Shown: positions 10,305-18,180 of the stretch, one piece after another
Numbering within the stretch: the stretch's first letter is position 1
Layout: every line of letters starts with the position of its first letter
NCBI GenBank assembly: GCA_900540855.1
Contig: UQHK01000022.1
Location: 1-33,282 of the forward strand
From: an uncultured Collinsella sp.
GTDB taxonomy: Bacteria > Actinomycetota > Coriobacteriia > Coriobacteriales > Coriobacteriaceae
Length of the DNA stretch: 33,282 bases
Direction of reading: 5' to 3'
Position numbers and translations under genes: made by a program
Notes under the pieces: generated by a model
Seen by the model: the letters and a program-made list of their open reading frames with translations, nothing else
Databases searched by the model: none
Told to the model about the DNA's origin: nothing

Positions 10305-10306
10305 AG

Positions 10307-10362
10307 TAGTCATTTAAGAACGTCCTCAATGACTAGTCATTTTTTGTCTAGTCGTTGGGGAC
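10307..10362 (+). terminator. Overlapping hairpins after gltD
   Basis: TAGTCATT (10307-10314) pairs with AATGACTA (10328-10335). In competition, GTCCTCAATGACTAG (10322-10336) pairs with CTAGTCGTTGGGGAC (10348-10362) with two G-U pairs. The T-run (TTTTTT) lies at 10340-10345, directly behind the first hairpin but inside the loop of the second. Terminator function is likely; the mutually exclusive pairing could also be regulatory. Confidence 0.5.
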
Positions 10363-10657
10363 ACTCTTTGCGAGCGATTTGCTCGTTTGTCGACGTACGG
10401 GTGTTCATTTGTCGACTTCTTGGGCTGTGGTCACCTGTTGTTTCTGTGGTGGCTGCGGGCATCTGGCTCAAAAGGGCGGGCTGGCTGTCTATGCCTACCT
10501 GCGGTTTTGTTGCGGTGGACTCATTCGGTCAAGTGTCCCGTCAAGTGTTTGGTTAGCATCTGGTTTGCAGTCGAAGGCCTATTTTGCCTGCGCTTGCCTC
10601 GGTTGCTCGCCCTCCTCGTAAGCTCAAATTGAGGTCCATCAGTTTGAGGAGGATGCC
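10363..10657. other. Intergenic stretch without a supportable gene
   Basis: About 295 bp between the gltD hairpins and the hypothetical gene at 10658. Visible structure is limited to a direct repeat of TTTGTCGAC, a direct repeat of TCAAGTGT separated by four bases, and a small CGAGC/GCTCG inverted repeat. Short open frames here have no ribosome binding sites and biased, unprotein-like composition. I see no clear promoter for the next gene. Confidence 0.5.
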
Positions 10658-11365
10658 ATGACTGACCAAGTTTTTGACCGAGCAGAGCTGGCCGAAGTCG
10701 TCGGCAACGATATTGCCGACATGGCTCACTTTTGGATGCTGCGGAAGTTTCAATTTCTGGAGCCGGCGCGCGAGCAGTTCGAGATTATCGTCGATCCGTG
10801 GCTGAGCTATTGCGAGGAACCTTCTCAAAACGAAATCATGGCCTACAACATGGCGTTTACCGATTGGCTGCTGTTTGAGCGCCCCTATTACCACGGCAAG
10901 ACGCTGTTGGAGCTGTATGTTGACGAGCCGCCAGCGTCAATTTCTCCTGCTTCGCTCGGGCGACTTAAGCAGGTGCGTGACACGCAGTATTTCTCGCGCT
11001 TTGGCATTTTGGACAAGGATCCCGCGACTGGCATGGTCGTGCTGAAGGACACGCGCACCGACCGTCGCTTTGACGTCTACGACCCACATATCGTGCAAAA
11101 GGAGCATTGGAACGATGGTGCGATTGCGGTGCGACTCGCGTGCGTCGACGATGTCTGGCTGACGGCGGGGCAGCTCTACCTGTATGACATCGCGCGCCTG
11201 AGCGACACGGCAGTCGACGGGCCGGGCGCGGTGCATCCCGAGGACCTAGAGGACGGTTTCGACACCTCGTGCATCAGCTTCTTTTTACGCCTGGTCCGCG
11301 ACGTCATGGGCGCCCAGGGGCGGTACGTGAAGTCGCTCAACATCTACGAGCAAGAATGGGAGTAG
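10658..11365 (+). CDS. Conserved-looking hypothetical protein
   Basis: A 235-residue soluble protein I do not recognise. It has a strong ribosome binding site (GAGGAGG) seven bases before the ATG and ordinary codon use, so it is a real gene. It has no signal peptide, membrane segment or Cys/His metal motif. The N-terminal third is rich in aromatic residues (FWMLRKFQFLEP, YNMAFTDWLLFERPYYHGKTLLELYVDE). The middle resembles a small beta-rich module (GMVVLKDTRTDRRFDVYD, WLTAGQLYLYDIARLSD). It lies 31 bp before a single palindromic repeat and the AbiEi/nuclease-like gene. No function is assigned. Confidence 0.8.
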   Translation: MTDQVFDRAELAEVVGNDIADMAHFWMLRKFQFLEPAREQFEIIVDPWLSYCEEPSQNEIMAYNMAFTDWLLFERPYYHGKTLLELYVDEPPASISPASLGRLKQVRDTQYFSRFGILDKDPATGMVVLKDTRTDRRFDVYDPHIVQKEHWNDGAIAVRLACVDDVWLTAGQLYLYDIARLSDTAVDGPGAVHPEDLEDGFDTSCISFFLRLVRDVMGAQGRYVKSLNIYEQEWE

Positions 11366-11396
11366 AGGATGGGCAGCTGTCGCCTGCCTGGAGAAT

Positions 11397-11453
11397 ATCT
11401 CGATCTGTAACGTTTAGGGACAAAAAACCGGTCTACCTGTTACAGATCGAGAC
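11397..11453. repeat. Palindromic repeat C: a single 57-bp unit
   Basis: The left arm TCTCGATCTGTAAC and right arm TTACAGATCGAGA match apart from one position at the core edge. The core is 25 bp, like all other units. The upstream flank ends CTGGAGAAT, the same as the linker before unit 11 (ending 12751). It lies immediately before the AbiEi/nuclease-like reading frame, whose earliest possible start (TTG at 11456) is 3 bp beyond the repeat. Confidence 0.93.
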
Positions 11454-11479
11454 ATTTGTCGGCGGCGGCAGCGGCGGCG

Positions 11480-12550
11480 ATGGCCCATTTCTCCGATGTG
11501 GTGGTGATGGAAGTGTCTAATACCGTTCTCAAACACAAGCATACGGCTCGCAACACGTTGGCGCGGAATAGGATGCTTGCCAGGCTCACGGAGGCAGCTG
11601 AACTAGGCGTGCTGCTTGTGACGCACGACAATGCCGAGCTCATGTGGCTGCGGCGTCATGTGGGAACCGATGATATTGCGGAGCCCGAGCCGTATTTGTT
11701 CTGTTTTCAACATGATTGGGATGCGTTGACACCGGCGGAGCGAGCGCTGCGGACCGTCAAAGGGCTTGCGGAGTTTCATCCCGATTGGGCGTTTTGGGGT
11801 TATGACGCGGCGCTTTTGTGGGGTCTGGAGGTGCCAAATGATCTGCTCGGGCCGCGGTTTCTTGTTAAGACGGGTTGTTCGGTGACGTTGAGTGCAGGAT
11901 GTCGGCTGTTGCGTCCGCAGGCGGCGGGCGCACTTGAACAGGTCGACGGCGTGCAGGTGACGTCGTTTTGGCGCACGGCGGAGGATTGCTTGTTGCGTGC
12001 GCCGTTCTCCTATGGGTTGGCGATTGCCGATTCCGCACTGCGGGCGAAAGGCGAATCACGTGGGGATTTGTGCGAGCGCCTCCGCGCCGATTGTGAGGGC
12101 AGGCGAGGACATCGCAGGGCACAGGTGATTGCGTCGTATGAGGACGGCTTGTCCGAAAACGGCGGCGAGTCTCGCTTGCGGGCGTTCTTTATTGCATACG
12201 GTTTTCCGGTGCCAGAGTTGCAGGTGGAGTTTCGCGACCCGCTTGATCCGAGCCAAGTGTTTCGCGTTGATTATTTCTGGAGGCTCGAGGACGGGACGTG
12301 CGTCATCGGCGAGCTCGACGGAAAGGGAAAGTATACCCTTCAGGATGGTGGGGATCGGGAGTCGGTCGACCCATTCGTGGCAGAACGTCAGCGAGAGTCT
12401 CATCTGACGATGCTCGGGCATAAGGTGCTTCGGTTTACGTTTGATGAACTCAAGAATCCGGGGAAGCTGGCTGAAAAGATGAGACTGGCGGGCATTCCGC
12501 AGCGGGCCGATTTGGCTGAGGAATGGAGACGGCAGTGGTATGGGCGCTGA
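11480..12550 (+). CDS. AbiEi-antitoxin-like protein with C-terminal PD-(D/E)XK-type nuclease-like domain
   Basis: About 356 residues. The N-terminal and middle parts resemble AbiEi-type proteins (transcriptional regulators of abortive-infection systems), with the typical run HPDWAFWGYDAALLWGLEVP and later VTSFWRTAEDCLLRAPFSYG. The C-terminal about 120 residues look like the Vsr/DUF559 nuclease fold: an acidic residue in RVDYFW (D264), then ELDGKGKY (E278, D280, K282), and a final helix with RQRESHLTMLGHKVLRFTF. No partner toxin gene (AbiEii) is adjacent. The start is uncertain: ATG 11480, ATG 11507 and TTG 11456 all lack a good ribosome binding site, because the repeat at 11397-11453 occupies that region. 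Repeats also begin 41 bp after the stop. Family assignment is by pattern only; nuclease activity is inference. Confidence 0.7.
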   Translation: MAHFSDVVVMEVSNTVLKHKHTARNTLARNRMLARLTEAAELGVLLVTHDNAELMWLRRHVGTDDIAEPEPYLFCFQHDWDALTPAERALRTVKGLAEFHPDWAFWGYDAALLWGLEVPNDLLGPRFLVKTGCSVTLSAGCRLLRPQAAGALEQVDGVQVTSFWRTAEDCLLRAPFSYGLAIADSALRAKGESRGDLCERLRADCEGRRGHRRAQVIASYEDGLSENGGESRLRAFFIAYGFPVPELQVEFRDPLDPSQVFRVDYFWRLEDGTCVIGELDGKGKYTLQDGGDRESVDPFVAERQRESHLTMLGHKVLRFTFDELKNPGKLAEKMRLAGIPQRADLAEEWRRQWYGR

Positions 12551-12591
12551 GGGGTGCAGCTGACGCGGATGTGGTTGTTCCTGTCGAGTTT

Positions 12592-12888
12592 GTCTCGATC
12601 TGTAACAACAAGGGGCCGTTTGGCCTCGTAACTGTTACAGATCAAGACAAAAGGTCGGCTGCCGCTAAAAGATCTCAATCTGTAACATATAGAGGCCGAA
12701 AACCTGTCTACTTGTTACAGATCTAGACGTTTGACGACGGGGCTGGAGAATATCTCGATCTGTAACGTTTGGCGGCTTTTTGGGCCCGTAACTGTTACAG
12801 ATTGAGACGGAAGGTTGGCGGCTGCCGAAAGATCTCGATCTGTAACGGGAAGGGGCCCAATAACCCTGTACCTGTTACAGATCGAGAC
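12592..12888. repeat. Palindromic repeat cluster D: four 57-bp units, 80-bp period
   Basis: Units lie at 12592-12648, 12672-12728, 12752-12808 and 12832-12888, exactly 80 bp apart with 23-bp linkers. By core sequence the first and third are inverted (T-rich centre and CGTAAC before the right arm), while the second and fourth have the standard direction (A-rich centre). The orientations therefore alternate. Only the last unit has fully complementary outer arms. Linkers share the motif GGCTGCCG followed by A-rich sequence. The cluster lies between the AbiEi/nuclease-like gene and the amidohydrolase. Confidence 0.95.
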
Positions 12889-13039
12889 ATTCCCCTGATG
12901 TTGCTGGGGTGGGGCTGCAACGTATTCCGTCCCCCCACATCCCCTCTTCCCTCCGTTAACCGATATGTCCGCAGCAATTCCGCCACGCTAGGTAATAATG
13001 GACAGATGTTCAAGTTTTCTGAGGGGGGAGGAGCTCGAT

Positions 13040-14410
13040 ATGGCGACTGCCGATCGTCCCACGTTGTTTATCAATGCGACCGTTTTGGATGGCTCGGAGC
13101 ATATGGAGCCGCAGTCCGATATGGCCGTGGCCGTTGAGCGCGGCGTCATCACCTGGATTGGTCCGAGCGCCGTGGCGCAGGCACCTGCAGGTGCCGAGGT
13201 CATCGACCTGGGCGGTGCGTATCTCATGCCGGGTCTCATCAATATGCACGTGCATCTGTGCGGTTCGGGCAAACCGGTCTCAGCGGGCGATGCGGGCGCG
13301 CTCATGAAAAAGCTCGACAATCCCGTGGGCCGCGCCATCGTCCGCCACATCCTCAAAGGCAGCGCCCAGCAGCAGCTGGCAAGCGGTGTGACCACGGTGC
13401 GCGGTGCGGGTGACCCGCTGTTTGCCGATATCGCCGTGCGCAACGCTATCGACGCCGGCAAGTATCAGGGTCCGCGTCTGGTAGCGCCGGGAACGGGTGT
13501 CACGGTGCCGGGCGGTCACGGTGCGGGCTTGTTCGCCCAGGTGGCCAACAGTCCCGCCGAGGCGGCCGAACAGGTGCACGACTTGTACGCGCGTGGTGCC
13601 GACGTCATTAAGCTGTTCGTGACGGGCGGCGTGTTCGACGCGACCGAAGTAGGCGAGCCGGGCGTGCTGCGCATGCCGCTCGATGTCGCCGCGGCGGCGT
13701 GCAAGGCGGCGCACGAGGTTGGCCTTCCGGTCATGGCCCATGTCGAGAGTACCGAGGGCGTGAAGGCCGCGCTTGAGGCCGGCGTCGATACGATCGAGCA
13801 CGGTGCCCCGATGACCCCCGAGATCCTGGAGCTGTATCACGGTGCCGCGGGTACGCAGCTTGAGGGGCGTGCGCCCAGCGTGACCTGTACGATCAGCCCG
13901 GCGCTGCCGTTTGTGTTGCTCGACCCGGAAAAGACCCATTCGACCGATACGCAAAAGAAGAACGGCGACATCGTGTGCTCGGGCATCATCGAGAGTGCTC
14001 GTGCCGCGCTGGAAGCTGGCGTTAAGGTGGGCCTGGGCACGGACTCGAGCTGCCCGTTCGTGACGCAGTACGACATGTGGCGTGAGGTGACCTATTTTGC
14101 CAAGTATGTCGGCGTGAGCAACGCCTTCGCGCTGCATACGACCACGCAAGTCAATGCCGAGCTGCTGGGGCTGGGCGACGAGACCGGCACGATCGAGTGC
14201 GGTAAGGCCGCCGATATCCTGGTGACGCGCGAGAACCCGCTCGATGACCTGTGCGCCCTGCGTGAGCCGATGCACGTGATGTGTCGCGGTGATCTGGTAC
14301 GCAAACTCAAGGTGAAGCGTATTCCCGAGGTGGATGCCGAGCTCGACGCGATTATGGCCATGCCGGCAGAAGCCCTGGCAGAGGAGCTCGCTCGCGACGG
14401 CGTAGCTTAG
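13040..14410 (+). CDS. Metal-dependent amidohydrolase (imidazolonepropionase/Xaa-Pro dipeptidase-like)
   Basis: A 456-residue cytoplasmic enzyme of the amidohydrolase superfamily, binuclear type. Metal ligands visible are H70 and H72 (NMHVHL), a probable carbamylated K191 (DVIKLFVTGG), H234 (VMAHVES), H254 (TIEHGA) and D335 (GLGTDSS). The small beta-sandwich is formed by both ends (LFINATVLDG and GKAADILVTRENPL). Related proteins hydrolyse cyclic amides or prolidase-type dipeptides; the substrate cannot be read from the sequence. The start at 13040 follows GGGGGAGGAG by six bases; an upstream in-frame ATG (12998) lacks one. A terminator at 14461 closes it as a single-gene unit. Confidence 0.88.
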   Translation: MATADRPTLFINATVLDGSEHMEPQSDMAVAVERGVITWIGPSAVAQAPAGAEVIDLGGAYLMPGLINMHVHLCGSGKPVSAGDAGALMKKLDNPVGRAIVRHILKGSAQQQLASGVTTVRGAGDPLFADIAVRNAIDAGKYQGPRLVAPGTGVTVPGGHGAGLFAQVANSPAEAAEQVHDLYARGADVIKLFVTGGVFDATEVGEPGVLRMPLDVAAAACKAAHEVGLPVMAHVESTEGVKAALEAGVDTIEHGAPMTPEILELYHGAAGTQLEGRAPSVTCTISPALPFVLLDPEKTHSTDTQKKNGDIVCSGIIESARAALEAGVKVGLGTDSSCPFVTQYDMWREVTYFAKYVGVSNAFALHTTTQVNAELLGLGDETGTIECGKAADILVTRENPLDDLCALREPMHVMCRGDLVRKLKVKRIPEVDAELDAIMAMPAEALAEELARDGVA

Positions 14411-14423
14411 GCGCTGGCGCGAC

Positions 14424-14455
14424 GGGGCGACAGCTTTATCGAATGATGTCGCCCC
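14424..14455. repeat. Hairpin after the amidohydrolase gene
   Basis: GGGGCGACA (14424-14432) is a perfect complement of TGTCGCCCC (14447-14455). It lies just before the terminator at 14461 and may protect the 3' end of the mRNA. Confidence 0.6.
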
Positions 14456-14459
14456 ATGC

Positions 14460-14500
14460 AAAAAGCCGAGGTCTCAGCGCAAGGCCTCGGCTTTTATTTT
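14460..14500. terminator. Bidirectional terminator between convergent genes
   Basis: AAAAGCCGAGG (14461-14471) pairs with CCTCGGCTTTT (14485-14495). On the plus strand TTTTATTTT follows; on the minus strand the A-run at 14460-14464 reads as TTTTT. It can serve both the amidohydrolase (plus) and the zinc-ribbon gene ending at 14518 (minus). Confidence 0.88.
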
Positions 14501-14517
14501 GTCCTATGGTGTAGCGG

Positions 14518-14991
14518 CTAGGAGCGCGTTTCCATCTTGGCGTGGCACTTGGGGCAGGTGACGCGGATCTTGCCCTTGCCCTTGGGGACGGACAGCATCT
14601 GGCCGCAGTTGGGGCACTTGAGGTATGCCGTGGTCTTGCGGCCCTTCCACATCTTCTTGGCCGTTCGCTTGGCGCGCTCAAAGTCTTCCTTGCTGGTGCC
14701 GGCCGCGCGTGAGGTGCTGGCCGCCGCAGCGCCGCCGCCCAAGCTGGCGACGAATTTGCCCAGGCAGGGGACGTTGGCAGTCGCGGCAACGAAGGAATCA
14801 TTTTCCTTGCGGCGGGCGTCGATGTTTTTGGACAGGCCACGCAGCACGCCGAGTACGATTACGGCGATGGCGATCCAGCTGAGCCACTGGTGGCGGGCCA
14901 TCGATCCGACCATCGCGAAAATAATTCCTATGAAGCCCAGCACGATGGTGAGCTCGTCGGCGCCGTTACGACCTTTCATAAAGTCATTCAT
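14518..14991 (-). CDS. Membrane protein with C-terminal zinc ribbon
   Basis: A 157-residue protein with two probable transmembrane helices close together (about 15-31 and 36-52). A basic, Ala-rich linker follows, then a C-terminal zinc ribbon with CPNC at 126-129 and CPKC at 146-149. The N-terminus begins MNDFMKGRNGADEL. The chosen start has GAAAGG upstream, while an extension to 15021 does not. The topology suggests a small inner-membrane protein with a cytoplasmic zinc finger. I do not recognise a named family or function. It is downstream of csoR on the same strand, but the hairpin at 15047-15093 separates them. Confidence 0.75.
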   Translation of the reverse strand: MNDFMKGRNGADELTIVLGFIGIIFAMVGSMARHQWLSWIAIAVIVLGVLRGLSKNIDARRKENDSFVAATANVPCLGKFVASLGGGAAAASTSRAAGTSKEDFERAKRTAKKMWKGRKTTAYLKCPNCGQMLSVPKGKGKIRVTCPKCHAKMETRS

Positions 14992-15046
14992 GCGAATTGC
15001 CTTTCGTTCGATATGCTGCACGCCTTTATACCCGATTTAGAGCAAG

Positions 15047-15093
15047 GGGGACAGGTTAATCTGCGCCAATGTGGCGCAAACGTACCTGTCCCC
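15047..15093. repeat. 47-bp nested double hairpin
   Basis: The outer stem is GGGGACAGGT (15047-15056) with ACCTGTCCCC (15084-15093). The inner stem is TGCGCCA (15062-15068) with TGGCGCA (15072-15078). Both are perfect. It lies 10 bp beyond the csoR stop, so it may end or stabilise the cop transcript, although no T-run follows on the minus strand. Confidence 0.8.
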
Positions 15094-15103
15094 AATGCTC
15101 CAA

Positions 15104-15376
15104 TTACTTGGAGAGCTTGTCGACGACGCGTTCGATCTCGGCGAGCTTAGCGGCTTTGAGGTCTTCGTCGCCCGATTCGATTGCCGAAGTCACGCAGCCC
15201 TCGATATGCGCCTTGAGCACGTCGGCGTTAATGCGCGCGAGGAGCGCCTGTGTGGCCATGAGCTGCGTGGAGATATCGACGCAATAGCGGTCCTCATCGA
15301 CCATCCGCAAGATGCCGTCGATCTGGCCGCGTGCCGTCTTGAGCATGCGGGTCACCGATTTGTGGTCTGCCATCAT
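15104..15376 (-). CDS. csoR: CsoR-family copper-sensing transcriptional repressor
   Basis: A 90-residue all-helical repressor of the CsoR/RcnR family (DUF156). The Cu(I) ligands of CsoR are all present: C32 in the segment YCVDISTQL, then H57 and C61 in AHIEGC. Cu(I) binding releases the protein from its operator and derepresses copper efflux. The gene is the last of a minus-strand run copA-copZ-csoR, an arrangement that gives autoregulation through the operator upstream of copA. GAGGA lies just before the start. The Cys-His-Cys pattern argues for copper rather than nickel (RcnR) or persulfide (CstR) sensing. Confidence 0.92.
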   Translation of the reverse strand: MMADHKSVTRMLKTARGQIDGILRMVDEDRYCVDISTQLMATQALLARINADVLKAHIEGCVTSAIESGDEDLKAAKLAEIERVVDKLSK

Positions 15377-15416
15377 AGCGGGTCCTCGTTTCTGGTCGGG
15401 GGGTACGTGCGGGTCG

Positions 15417-15638
15417 TTACGCGGTGGCCACGGACAGGGCGTGGAACTTCTCGCCGGCGCCCTCGACGGCGGCAGCGAGCTGCTCGGCGGTCACGGTGTC
15501 GGCACACTCCACCTGTACGGTCTGAGTCTCGTGATCGGCATCGGCGTCGGTCACGCCGGCAACGTTGAGCAGTGCCGTCTCGACAGTAGCGTCACAGTGG
15601 CCACACATAAGGCCGGAAGTCTTGATTGTGTAACGCAT
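15417..15638 (-). CDS. copZ: Copper chaperone, heavy-metal-associated domain
   Basis: A 73-residue single HMA domain with the metal-binding motif MCGHC near the N-terminus. It carries Cu(I) in the cytoplasm and hands it to the CopA ATPase, whose N-terminus has a similar domain. The start at 15638 is chosen because AAGGAG lies seven bases upstream; an ATG six codons earlier has no such site. It lies between copA and csoR. The 152-bp gap to copA holds a large hairpin (15706-15795) that could lower expression of copZ and csoR relative to copA or change it with folding. Confidence 0.92.
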   Translation of the reverse strand: MRYTIKTSGLMCGHCDATVETALLNVAGVTDADADHETQTVQVECADTVTAEQLAAAVEGAGEKFHALSVATA

Positions 15639-15705
15639 GGGTGTACTCCTTATCAATTGAGATTGTCTAACAGTTTAGTCGTGAACAGAGTCATCTTAAA
15701 GGCGC

Positions 15706-15795
15706 GCTGAGGTGCCCGAGATTGCCCCGAAAGAGGAGCGAAGCGTACTTGGGTACGCGAGCGACGGTTTGAGGGGCAAGGTCGGGTGCCTCAGC
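15706..15795. repeat. 90-bp nested inverted repeat overlapping the copA stop codon
   Basis: Two 23-bp arms at 15706-15728 and 15773-15795 begin and end with GCTGAGG/CCTCAGC and match at 19 of 23 positions. In the middle, GCGTAC and GTACGC form a second hairpin around TTGG. The right arm contains the copA stop codon (15791-15793). The sequence differs from the 57-bp family. No T-run follows the hairpin on the minus strand. Confidence 0.85.
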
Positions 15796-18133
15796 GTGCC
15801 GTCTTGGGCTTAAAGGTTCGTAGGCGCAGCGCATTGCTTACGACGCACACGCTCGACAGGCTCATGGCCGCGGCGCCAAACATCGGCGAGAGTTGCCAAC
15901 CGGTGAGCGGGAAGAACGCGCCCGCGGCGAGCGGAATGCCGATGCCGTTGTAGAACAGCGCCCAGAACAGGTCCTGCTTGATGTTGCGAATCGTGGCGCG
16001 CGAAAGTTCGATGGCTCGCGCAACATCCATGAGGTCGCTGCGCATGAGCACCACGTCGGCGCCCTCCTTGGCGATGTCGGCGCCGGTGCCAATGGCAAGG
16101 CCCACGTCGGCGCGCGCCAGGGCGGGGGAGTCGTTGATGCCGTCGCCCGCCATGGCGACCTTGCCGCCCGCATCCTGCAGTTCGCGCACGTGGCGTTCCT
16201 TGTCGGCGGGGAGGACGTCGGCGATAACCTGTTCGCTGGTGAGTCCCACGCGGCGGGCGATGGCCTCGGCCGTCACGCGGTTGTCGCCGGTGAGCATGCG
16301 CACGTCGACGCCGAGCTTGCGGAGCGCGGCGATGGCCTCGGCACTCGTTTCTTTGACCTCGTCAGCCACGGCGATGGTACCAACGAGCTCGCCGTTCTTG
16401 GCAAAGAACAGCGGCGTTTTGCCCTCGGCGGCGAACTGTTCGGCAAGGCCGGCGGGCACCTTCGCGCCCAGCTCGTCCATCAGGCGTGCGTTGCCGGCTG
16501 CAATGGCGTTTTGCCCCTCGCGTGCCGTAACGCCACGACCGGGCACGGCAGCAAAGTCCTCGACCATGCGCGCGACGATTCCGCGCGACTCGCACTCGGC
16601 CATAATCGCCTCGGCCAGCGGGTGCTCACTCGAGCACTCCAACGCGGCGGCCAGCTTGAGCAGCGCCTTTTCGCTTATGGCGGGCGAGCCGTCGGCGCGT
16701 GCGGCAACCACGATATCGGTCACGGCCGGCTTGCCGCGGGTGACGGTGCCCGTCTTGTCGAGCACGACGGTGCCCACGCTGCGCAGGTTCTCTAGCGCCT
16801 CGGCGCTCTTAAACAGAATGCCCATTTCGGCGCCCTTGCCGGTGCCCACCATAATGGCGACGGGCGTGGCCAGACCCAGTGCGCACGGACAGCTGATCAC
16901 CAGCACGGCCACGGCGGAGGTGAGCGCCTCGTTTATGCTGCCGCTCAGTGCCATCCACACCGCAAAGGTCACGGCCGAAATCACGAACACCACGGGCACG
17001 AACACACCGGCGACCTTGTCGGCCACGCGGGCGATAGGCGCCTTGGTGGCATTGGCGTCCTCGACGAGCTGGATGATCTTGGCAAGCGACGTGTCGGCGC
17101 CCACGCGTGTGGCACGGAAGGTAAACGATCCGGTGCGGTTGACCGTGGCGGCGTTGACGGTGTCGCCGGCGGCCTTTTCCACGGGGATGGACTCGCCGGT
17201 GAGCGCGCTCTCGTCCACGGCCGACGCGCCCTCGAGTACCACGCCGTCGACAGGGATAGACTCGCCGGGGCGCACGCGCAGCACCTGGCCGGAAAGGATG
17301 GCGTCGACGTCGACGGTGGTTTCGGTGCCGTCGTCGGCAACGACGGTCGCGGTCTTGGGTGCCAGGTCGATCAGCGCCTCGATAGCGCCGCCGGTCTTGG
17401 ACTTGCTGCGCGTCTCGAGGTATTTGCCCACGGTGACGAGCGACAGGATGGTGCCGGCGCTCTCAAAATAGAGGTTGTCCATGCTCGTCATCATGGCCTC
17501 GTGCACCTGACCTGTGGCCAGCTGGTCGGCCATGATAAACATGGCGTAGAGCGACCAGGCAATGGAAGCGGTGGCACCGACGGCGATGAGGGCGTCCATG
17601 GTGGGCGCGCCGTGCGCGAGCGATTTAAACCCGTTGATAAAGTACGCGTCGTTGACGTAGACGATGGGGATGAGCAGGACGAGCTCGGTGAGCGCGAGCG
17701 TCATGCTGTGGGTGTGGTCGGTGAAGACGCCGGGCAGCGGCCAGCCGAGCATGTGTCCCATGCCTATGTAGAACAGCGGAATGAGAAAGATGATTGAGAT
17801 GATGAGACGGGTGCGCATGGCGGAGGCAGTGGCCTCTAGCTTTTTGGTGGGCGATTCCATATGGGTGGCGCCGGATCTGGCTTGCGCATTGCCGCTTGAG
17901 TTGGCGGCACCGGTGCCCGCGTCGACGGGTGAGGCCGAATAGCCCGCGCGATCGACGGCGGTGCAGATATCGTCGGGGGAGACCTGCGCGGGGTCATAGT
18001 CGACCATCATGGAACCGGCGAGCAGGTTGACCGCGACGCTTTGGACGCCGTCGAGCTTGCTCACGGCGCGGTCTACATGCGCCTGGCAGGCGGCGCACGT
18101 CATGCCGCCCACGTCGAACTTATCTTGAGCCAT
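15791..18133 (-). CDS. copA: Copper-exporting P1B-type ATPase
   Basis: A 780-residue membrane pump that exports Cu(I) with ATP. One N-terminal HMA domain has C13-A-A-C16 (GGMTCAAC). A flexible linker of about 75-100 follows, then the eight-helix transport region with the CPC motif at 415-417. The phosphorylated aspartate of DKTGT is D459. The SEHPLAEA motif of P1B pumps and the GDGINDSP hinge are also present. The second half of the protein has the usual MFGAAAMSLSSVCVVSNALRL ending. The start has AAGGAGAAG upstream. It heads the copA-copZ-csoR run under a promoter with a CsoR-type operator (18181-18211). CPC together with the neighbours supports Cu(I) over other metals. Confidence 0.97.
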   Translation of the reverse strand: MAQDKFDVGGMTCAACQAHVDRAVSKLDGVQSVAVNLLAGSMMVDYDPAQVSPDDICTAVDRAGYSASPVDAGTGAANSSGNAQARSGATHMESPTKKLEATASAMRTRLIISIIFLIPLFYIGMGHMLGWPLPGVFTDHTHSMTLALTELVLLIPIVYVNDAYFINGFKSLAHGAPTMDALIAVGATASIAWSLYAMFIMADQLATGQVHEAMMTSMDNLYFESAGTILSLVTVGKYLETRSKSKTGGAIEALIDLAPKTATVVADDGTETTVDVDAILSGQVLRVRPGESIPVDGVVLEGASAVDESALTGESIPVEKAAGDTVNAATVNRTGSFTFRATRVGADTSLAKIIQLVEDANATKAPIARVADKVAGVFVPVVFVISAVTFAVWMALSGSINEALTSAVAVLVISCPCALGLATPVAIMVGTGKGAEMGILFKSAEALENLRSVGTVVLDKTGTVTRGKPAVTDIVVAARADGSPAISEKALLKLAAALECSSEHPLAEAIMAECESRGIVARMVEDFAAVPGRGVTAREGQNAIAAGNARLMDELGAKVPAGLAEQFAAEGKTPLFFAKNGELVGTIAVADEVKETSAEAIAALRKLGVDVRMLTGDNRVTAEAIARRVGLTSEQVIADVLPADKERHVRELQDAGGKVAMAGDGINDSPALARADVGLAIGTGADIAKEGADVVLMRSDLMDVARAIELSRATIRNIKQDLFWALFYNGIGIPLAAGAFFPLTGWQLSPMFGAAAMSLSSVCVVSNALRLRTFKPKTAR

Positions 18134-18180
18134 GGCTTCTCCTTTCTGTAGTTCGGTGTTGGAATTGTTAACCCGCTGAT

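Noticed and set aside
10329..10632. Short overlapping plus-strand frames of 75-88 residues, one Cys/Leu-rich
   Set aside because: No ribosome binding sites, overlapping frames of similar length, and no recognisable domain.
11480..12550. Complete AbiE toxin-antitoxin system
   Set aside because: Only the AbiEi-like part is present; no nucleotidyltransferase-type AbiEii gene lies on either side.
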